Translations under genes and position numbers: made by a program | Assembly (NCBI GenBank): GCA_034440615.1 | Contig: JAOTOM010003674.1 | Coordinates: 111,903 to 175,902, forward strand | Direction of reading: 5' to 3' | Length of the DNA stretch: 64,000 nt | DNA from: Ashinkailepas kermadecensis | Lineage: Eukaryota > Arthropoda > Thecostraca > Neolepadidae | In this document: one piece after another, positions 57,104 through 64,000 of the stretch | How positions within the stretch are numbered: position 1 is the first letter of the stretch | How the letters are laid out: the number at the start of each line of letters is the position of its first letter | The notes under the pieces: generated by a model | What the model was told of the DNA's origin: nothing | Databases searched by the model: none | Seen by the model: the letters and a program-made list of their open reading frames with translations, nothing else

Positions 57104-57380
57104 TGTAAGAACCCCCCCCCCCCGCCCCCCCCCCCCCTTTGCCCCCCCCCCCCTAAACACCCCCCCCCCCCCCCCCCCCCCATATAAAAAAAAACTCCCC
57201 CTCCCCTCTTTTCTTCTCCCTCCCCCCCCCCCCCCCTGGTATTTTCTCCTCCGTCTCTAAATTATATTAATAAAAAACCACCCAAACCCCCCCCCCACAC
57301 TAATCAATAAATAACCAATTAACAAAAAAAACAAACAAAAAAACCACCGCCCCCCCCCCCACCCCCACCTCCCCCCCCCC
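57104..57380. repeat. Poly-C tracts, probable low-quality assembly
   Basis: Runs of 8-18 C separated by a few other bases, mixed with short A runs, directly after the right inverted repeat. Such sequence is hard to read, and errors are likely. Frames here (57036-57260 on +, 57300-57518 on -) are artefacts of composition. Confidence 0.75.
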
Positions 57381-59722
57381 CAACATTACATATAATAATA
57401 AAAATTTCTGTTCATTTTCCGCACTCGTGTCTCCCCACACACTTCGCCGCATATTGGCCATATTCCGTGAGTAGCAACTCACCATAAATGAGCGGAAGTG
57501 GGTCCTTGAGCCAACCACTCCCCTCTAGCACCTGGGGTTCCAACTCACCCCAGACCTGGGTACCGTCACGGTCCCGCGTCCCACTCAGGCCCGACTCCTC
57601 CGCTCCCTCCGCCTCGCCCTAATCCTCTCCTGCAGGCGGTCCTGGCAGGCGACAGGCCTGTTGAACTTCGTGCGATGGACGGCCGTTGCAATTCGTCATC
57701 GAAGTCCCGCGGAAAATCCGCCGTTTCCGCGTTGGCCCCGTCACATCTCACTCATCCGTTGGTGCTCACTCGAGATGACCACGACACCCGGTTCCATCGG
57801 CACGACGCGTGGGTCGCCACCGACACCCCACCCACGCAGCTGGGCATCATCTCTGCGACCGACACATTTGCCCATCTACGTGGCAGAATCCGCCCCCGTC
57901 CTGATCGCCGCGCTTCATATCACCTCGCCAACAACAGTGTGCTTCGGTAATACAGGTGTGCTCTTCAATTTGCACAAGAGTCGTTGCCATTCTCTTTCAA
58001 CACATGTACTTATTATCTGCTGTCTTCGTCGCTGCTCCAGTGTCCGTCCTGTTCAAACGGCTTGTAATCGAGGTGTTGTTCATGTCTCCCGCCTCTGAAG
58101 TGTGCTCCCCGATGTTGAGCGGGCCCACGCTCCTTTCGGTTACGTGACTTCCCGGCATATTTGGTATATATACGCGGAATTTGCTGAGAGTGTGCAGGCA
58201 CATTCAATTGTTTCACTCTATTCACTGGTTTGACCGTGTCCGCGGTGTTTTTGATACAGTGTGATGCCGGCACTGTTGATGGAACAAAGGTTCTTCTTGC
58301 AAGCGCAAAAAGAAACGCCAAAAATGACCTTGTCTCAAGTGTTGTTGTTGTTTTTTTTTTGGGGGGGGGCGGGTGATAAGAAACTATTCAAGAATGATTT
58401 TCAATTATGTATTTGAATTCAGCGCATAATTTTGTCCCAGAAATGTAAGAGGTAGAAATTCGCCACATAAATATGAACATTGAAAAAGTTCCAACCTTGA
58501 CCTGACCTCACAGCTTACGCATCTCAGCTGGACGTTCTACATACCCCAAAACTTGGAATGGAGTAGGAAATGGCCTGATAATTATTTAACCCTGATGTAG
58601 AGAACGCACTGACATAAATATACAAGAAATTCGGAAATGCATCCATTTTACTAACAATTTAACCTTTGTCCTGATCCTAGAGGCCAGCCATTGGCATCTG
58701 GAGGTCACATATGATATCAATAGAGATATTTGGTCCCCAGCTATCCGCCAGTTGTTAGCTTAATTGTTGGCTGCGTTTGAATTGGAAATTACAGGCCTGT
58801 CGCATCAACTCCGCCTGAAAATTGAGGGAAATCCTAACAAACAAACTTCAAGGTCATGATGGTGGGTGTGAAACTAATCCAAGTTCCATACGATGTTATA
58901 ATTATTATTTCTGGCACGGCCGAATACAATTATACTACAAGCTAGTTGAATTGGGAACCAAAAAGTTGAAAAGTGCGGCGTTTGATGCACTCTACTGCCC
59001 ATGGTGCCTAAGCGCCAGTTCCTCTGGGATGAGAGGTTGCGTGATAAGATTGTTATTGGGCTTATTTAATGCAAACGTATCACTTCACAGACATGGTGAT
59101 TCAATACCTGAATATAATTATTACATCCGCGAAATGCCGCGAGACTGTATGAAAATACCAAGATATTTGAAAAACCTTTCATATATAGAAGTGCACCTTA
59201 CTATACCTCGCCCATGATTTGCCAACCAAGCATCCTGCTATGTGTAACCGAGCAGGAGAGCAGTAACGCCATGGACGACACCAATATGGATCAATACGTG
59301 GTGGCGGGGTGCAGGTGCCCGGTGCCAAATCGACTCGAGACGTTCTCGGCCAACTGCGGCGCTGGCTTGTGGCGCAGACCGGTGCTGATGTAGGCGTTAA
59401 TTATGCAGGTGCCAGAGCTACTCGTGCCACGAACGACCAATGCGAGACTAGGAACATGTATCAGTGCCACTTGAGGGCTCAGGGCGGGACCCAGCCCATG
59501 CTACCTGCGATCACCTCACTTAACCTCAGCTGACCTGAGTTGTGCGCTTGTCTAACACAGGCCACGGGACATTTTTAGAGTGGTATCCGGAGTCTATGTT
59601 ACATGGAACATTTAGTTCTTTGAGAGACACATTACAGGGTTATAAGAATAGTGTTGTATGCATAAGATAAGACATAAGAAGAAGATGTTACTATGTTCTT
59701 ACTCACATAAGAAGTGTTGTAA
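57381..59722. other. Stretch without an assigned gene
   Basis: A CpG-rich block (57540-57950) is open in two + frames and one - frame, but no domain is recognisable. It is followed by a TATA-like 'tatatata' at 58165-58172 downstream of GC-rich sequence. It could be a promoter or an old LTR, but nothing decisive was seen. The frame at 58822-59217 has no recognisable domain. Confidence 0.35.
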
Positions 59723-59820
59723 AAACACTTCCATGAGCGTGCGGGGCTCCTAGCGGCTCCGTCGTCAGAATACCATCGGACGACGAAGCCGCTGTGGTCC
59801 CCAGAGCTCATGAAGTGTTG
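59723..59820. repeat. 98-bp long hairpin
   Basis: The core stem 'agcggctccgtcgtc' (59752-59766) pairs with 'gacgacgaagccgct' (59779-59793), one mismatch, around a 12-base loop. Outside it 'acacttccatgagc' pairs with 'gctcatgaagtgt', with a small bulge. It is a near-complete fold-back, either a tiny inverted-repeat element or a structured RNA. Confidence 0.65.
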
Positions 59821-60540
59821 TACAAAGAGTCATCCCAGATAACTCTTATCAACATTTAGTTAATTTATCTACATTTGCTACCACTGTTAAAAAAAAAAGC
59901 TTTGGTAAATGTTATAGGACTACAATTTGTATTCAATCACATGTTGCAAAATGTCTGATATTCATCAATCATGCTTCTACATGGCCGGACATTCATCAGC
60001 CGCCTTAAGGGCCCCACACTCACCAGTTACATTAGGACAAAGCACGGAACTCAAAAAGATAAGGTATAGCACGATATTTGTGATCTACATTAAGGTTTTG
60101 CCGGATGTTAGCAAGCTACACTAAGGCATGAGCCGAGATTCTACTTTCAGTAGGGGGAGGGGCACATATCGTGAGAACCGTTCGTTCACTGGAAGTGCAC
60201 TCTTCTGAAGTGAAGGGCAGTCCCTCCCAGTGATGGATAGGCGAAAGTATTCAGTTGGGGGTGTCACCACTCAGCAATTGAGAACCGCTCCACGGGTTTA
60301 ACAGGCACCCATTTTCAGCAGAAGGCAACTTGTCTGTTTGGGAGTTTTCGTCCACAGTGAGGAGAAATTGCTTGTCATGAATACTTTCATGCTCAGTGGT
60401 GCCTACGACGCATGCGGTCCATGGGCTTATAGCATTTCTAATAAGCAAAAGCTTTAAAAATCGGTAAAATCTGACAGAAATTAGAGGACTTTGGAAATTG
60501 TTCAAAATTTACTCTCTCAAATTACGTTCTCACGAAATGT
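59821..60540. other. Non-coding stretch
   Basis: No gene or clear repeat. Confidence 0.45.
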
Positions 60541-60544
60541 TAAT

Positions 60545-61500
60545 CTCGATAACCGACAAATGTACGTAAAGCAAATGTACGTATGGCACATGTACGTACG
60601 CAAATGTACGTAAGTAATTGTACGTAAGCGCAGACGTATGTATGGCAAATGCACGTAAGCGCAAATGTACGTATGGTAAATGAACGTAAGCGAAAATGTA
60701 CGTAAGCGCAAAAGTACGTATGCGCAAACGAACGTATGCGCAAATGTACGTATGCACATAAGTACGTGAGCGCCAATGTACGTATGAACAAAAGTACGTA
60801 CGCATAAATGTACATATACGCAAATGTACGTAAGCGCAAATGTACGCAAGCGCAAACGTCCGTAAGCGCAAAAGCCGTAAGCACAGATGTACGAATGCGC
60901 AAATGTACGTAAACGCAAATGTACGCAAACGTAACTGTAGATAAACGCAAAAGTGTGCAAGAGCAAACATGCGCACGAGCCAATGAACGCACCTTTAGGC
61001 ATACGTACAGTTGCACTGACACACATTTGCTCGTACGTACTTTCCATGTACGTATATTTGCACTAGCGCATATTGGCTCACACGTACATTTGCGCTCACG
61101 TACTTTTGCGCTTACGTACATTTGTGCATATGCACATTTGCGCTTACGTACTTGTGCGCTTACGTATATTTGCGTTTACGTACATTTGCTTACGTACTTT
61201 TGCCATACGTACATTTGCTCTTACGTGCATCTGCCATACGTACATTTGCCATACGTACTTTTGCACTTTCGCACACCTGTGCTTACGTACATCTGCCATA
61301 CGTACTTTTGCGCATACGTACATTTGCTTACGTACATTTGCTTACGTACATTTGCTTACGTACATTTGCTTACGTACATTTGCTTACGTACATTTGCTTA
61401 CGTACATTTGCTTACGTACATTTGCTTACGTACATTTGCTTACGTACATTTGCTTACGTACATTTGCTTACGTACATCTTTCACATGTACATTTGTCCCA
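60545..61500. repeat. Inverted minisatellite, 14-18-bp unit, orientation switch at the centre
   Basis: The left half (about 60545-60990) is a tandem array of 'gcgcaaatgtacgtaa'-type units. The right half (about 61015-61500) is the same unit on the opposite strand ('ttacgtacatttgcgc'). Near the right end, 61322-61473, the unit becomes a pure 14-mer 'tttgcttacgtaca' repeated about eleven times. The locus is therefore a ~950-bp imperfect palindrome. Long Tyr/Leu/Arg-rich frames on both strands are by-products. Confidence 0.85.
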
Positions 61501-61644
61501 CGTGCATTTCCCTTAGAATCGTTTATCTCATCTGGTCGGTGATGGTCGTTTCCAGTGTGAAGGGGAGGATGCAAATTTTCAGACAGAGGTACTGGTTGCT
61601 AGTTAGATGTAACTCTAGCGAGAAGGAACTCCCGAAAATGTTCC

Positions 61645-61735
61645 TGCACCTTCCAGTCCAGCGTCCAATCTAGCTTCCAGTCCAGCGTCCAATCTAGATT
61701 CCAGTCCAGCGTCCAGTCTAGCATCCAGCGCTCCA
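61645..61735. repeat. 24-bp tandem array, about four copies
   Basis: Units such as 'ttccagtccagcgtccaatc' with 'tagc' or 'taga' follow each other. In the - frame they read L-D-x-x-L-D-A-G-L-E, with no other sign of coding. Confidence 0.75.
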
Positions 61736-61739
61736 TGCA

Positions 61740-64000
61740 CACAGCGCGCTCCGTGTTCGGTTCTGGTGCCACCGAGCGCAACACCAGTCCACTCGCGGTG
61801 ATCCGGTGCGGCGCGCGCCACAGTTGAAGTCCCGCCGGCCACTAAATGGACCGCTCACACTCACGGCATGCGGCCAGACCGCCCTAAAACGGTGTACATG
61901 TCCCAGTGAGAGCCTAGGTCATGTGTGCACTGTGTCCGAACACAGACGTCTTTTGACCAGTGAAGCGTACAGCGAATGGTTTTGCTGTGATTTCATTTTT
62001 GGACATTCACCACATACGACGGACTTCCGTCCGTCAAGTCACAAAAAGCACCAACAACAAATTCCTTTCTGATAGATGAACAACAATGCGAAAAAAAACA
62101 TTGTCGCTACCTTGACCTCCGACAAAAGCCCGTCCGTATCTGTCCGTAGTGTCAACATGTCCTTTTTGTTGTTGTTGAAGCTTGATTTCTATTGTTGCAC
62201 AAATAGTTATATTCATACTGATGTGTAAATCTTCCAAATAACTGTGGATTTGACTTGTCCTGAGACCTGTAATACTTTGTCTAGGTATCCGTTTATTTCA
62301 TTTCATGTTTCGCAAAGACAGAGCAATCCGCAAGAGAATGCATTCACCATACGCAGGTGTTTATATATGCGCATGTATGAGGAGAGATTCAGCAAGTCGC
62401 AGACAAATCAAGCATTTTCTTTGCAATCGGCGAGGGAAGTCATGGAACTTGATTGGGAATGCGAGCTTAAACAGGGTATTTACGGTATAAAGCAAAAACT
62501 AAATGCGAGTTTGACAAGCAGAATAAGCCCAGGATACCAACTGCAATGCGGAATGTGCTGGTTAAGAATAATAAGCTCATTATTATTAATTGGTGGAAAG
62601 TTGTATCAGTATGAGGTACCTACTGCCTACCTACATACCTCAACCTATGGTTGTGCATCATTGGGTGCGCCACTTTCTAGCTAGGTGCTATAGATGGGCA
62701 CCACAAAGCCACTGAACTAAAACAAACTACTGACTTTAGATTGGTGATGCTTTTGTGCTTTAAATGGAACCATCGTAAATCAGACACAACAAATTTGTGA
62801 TTAGTGCTTAGTGCATGGTAGCTACCTAAGATTATGTAGGTAAATACCTATTTTGTTCATGATTCTGACACTCCTATGAATGTGAACATGTTGGGTATTT
62901 TTAGCACTTCATTTTTAGGCTGATGTTACATTTATCTTCTTTCATTCCGTGATAGTTGTCCTGTTTCTTGTATGCTTTGTTCATGCTCATACACTATGAG
63001 GTTGTATAGGTTAGAGGACTGCCCAGTTTGGACATACGATCTGAAGTAAAATTTGTTATACGTTCGTAAAATATAGTGATTGTAATTAAAATTGCACTCC
63101 GCATTTCGCAACAAATATTAATATTTTCCTTGCTTTGTTAGCTAAAATATTCCAAAATGTTGATGGTCTGCATGCTATTTACTGCAACCAATCAGGTTTA
63201 GTTATTACGCATATTTGAATCACATCTCTAACCTGACGGTTCCAGAAGGCCTGTTTTCGACCGGTTTGGGGGGGCTAATTACAAAGGGTCTGAGCAGTCG
63301 ATTTGCGATCATCATCATAGCGAATCTCATATTCAACTTTTCTCGCCAGCTTTTCAAGTCGGCTGGATTCACCAGTTATTTTTTTTTATCCTCCCACCTC
63401 CCAACTTCATGGCGGAACCGCCAATGTTAACGCCTGCAAACATGCGCAAAGTCACATCATCCAACTACTGCAATGTCTCACAAAATGGCAGTATTTCCGC
63501 AGGTTTCGGTGGATTTCGGCGTTCAAAGACCTACGCCATCCAGAGGTAAGCACAGGCTTAGCATGTAATACCCGCAAGTTTGCTCCGAACTACAGGTATG
63601 TGGCATTGGAATCCAGGGGCGGCGGAACGTATCGCGGCAAGGGGGGGGAGCGCTGTATTCAGACATCCATTCTTTCGGTAGCAATTTCGTTGGCGATAAT
63701 TTGTTGTCACTCAGGTGACAATTTGTTCCACGCATGGTCAGCTGGTATCTGTGCTTCCCGATGGCAAAGCGACGCCACGGATTTTTTATTTGGAAGAAAT
63801 GGGACGGAGACTACGCGCATGAAGCTCTCCGAAAATTATAGTGTGGCTTGGTGAAATTCCCAAAATTTTGCTCATCTAATGTAATTGTGTGGGAGGGGAG
63901 AAAATCCCCCCCCGCATTGGATGCGCCTCTGATTGCGCGTCTTTTGAAATACATTTTAAAAATATTGTAGTGTTCTAGTTATGGTAGTTTACAACCCGCT
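61740..64000. other. Right-end stretch without a gene
   Basis: AT-rich from 62 kb on. At 63614 ('caggggcggcggaac') and 63931 ('gatgcgcctctg') are ends reminiscent of small hAT-like elements, each next to G or C runs, but their flanking 8-mers do not match. No exon recognised. Confidence 0.4.

Noticed and set aside
57661..58098. CpG-rich open frames as a gene
   Set aside because: Three overlapping frames on two strands are equally open and none shows a domain or a convincing exon border.
59309..59533. Possible second serine-protease exon ('VPELLVPRTTNARLG')
   Set aside because: The frame has a nearby stop, there is no matching Cys pattern or splice pair, and it is on the opposite strand to the GDSGGP exon.
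60517..61673. Several overlapping 145-207-codon frames on both strands
   Set aside because: All are readings of the inverted 14-18-bp minisatellite. Every frame is open because the unit lacks stops.
63614..63931. A third hAT-like element by its 'caggggcgg' and 'gcgcctctg' ends
   Set aside because: The flanking 8-mers differ and the inner ends do not match the two certain copies.

Overview
This is a window of animal nuclear DNA, most likely arthropod. The one clear host gene is the last three recognisable exons of mastermind (mam), the Notch co-activator, on the + strand. They are a 163-nt exon at 19265-19427 carrying the second half of the conserved N-terminal helix that packs on the Notch intracellular domain and CSL, a 1.55-kb acidic, poly-Ala and poly-Gln exon at 30018-31567, and a poly-Gln terminal exon ending at a TAG at 33880-33882. 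No exon for the first half of the helix is visible, so positions 1-19264 are probably (inference) mam intron, and 33883 onward is 3'UTR and intergenic DNA. A chelicerate or similar arthropod fits the gene and the mixture of CR1, Penelope, piggyBac and hAT elements, but the species is not determined.

Left part (1-19 kb): a probable LTR (1.7-2.6 kb); a very degenerate ~21-bp tandem array (3.3-4.2 kb); a CR1-like non-LTR retrotransposon (4671-10540) bounded by an exact 68-bp target-site duplication and internally rearranged into a fold-back with 1.2-kb inverted arms; short dispersed repeats; and minisatellites at 16.2-17.0, 17.6-17.8 and 18.8-19.26 kb. The last of these runs into the 3' splice site of a mam exon.

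Middle (19-42 kb): the long mam intron holds decayed CR1 pieces with a 330-bp direct duplication and an imperfect hairpin element. The last intron holds a near-perfect 41-bp palindrome and a four-copy array that again ends exactly at a splice acceptor. Downstream are a duplicated 37-nt hairpin unit, CR1 and Penelope remnants, a tRNA-derived SINE, and an isolated last exon of an S1 serine protease (- strand), also abutted by a tandem array at its acceptor.

Right part (42-64 kb): two non-autonomous hAT-like elements, each with a perfect 8-bp target duplication; a decayed piggyBac transposase; then an 11.3-kb region bounded by ~330-bp inverted repeats built of a 'cataacgtcca' motif. Inside it are two opposite-facing copies of a 3.4-3.6-kb DNA transposon with very long terminal inverted repeats and a DDE-like transposase that I cannot place in a named superfamily, plus extra stray ends and SINEs. 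Last come a poly-C tract of doubtful assembly quality, a long hairpin, and a ~950-bp minisatellite that switches strand orientation at its centre.

Most open reading frames in the window are shadows of repeats. Only the mam exons and the protease exon look like functional host coding sequence. The most notable patterns are the tandem arrays built from and ending at 3' splice sites, the three-segment CR1 fold-back, and the nested palindromic DNA-transposon locus.
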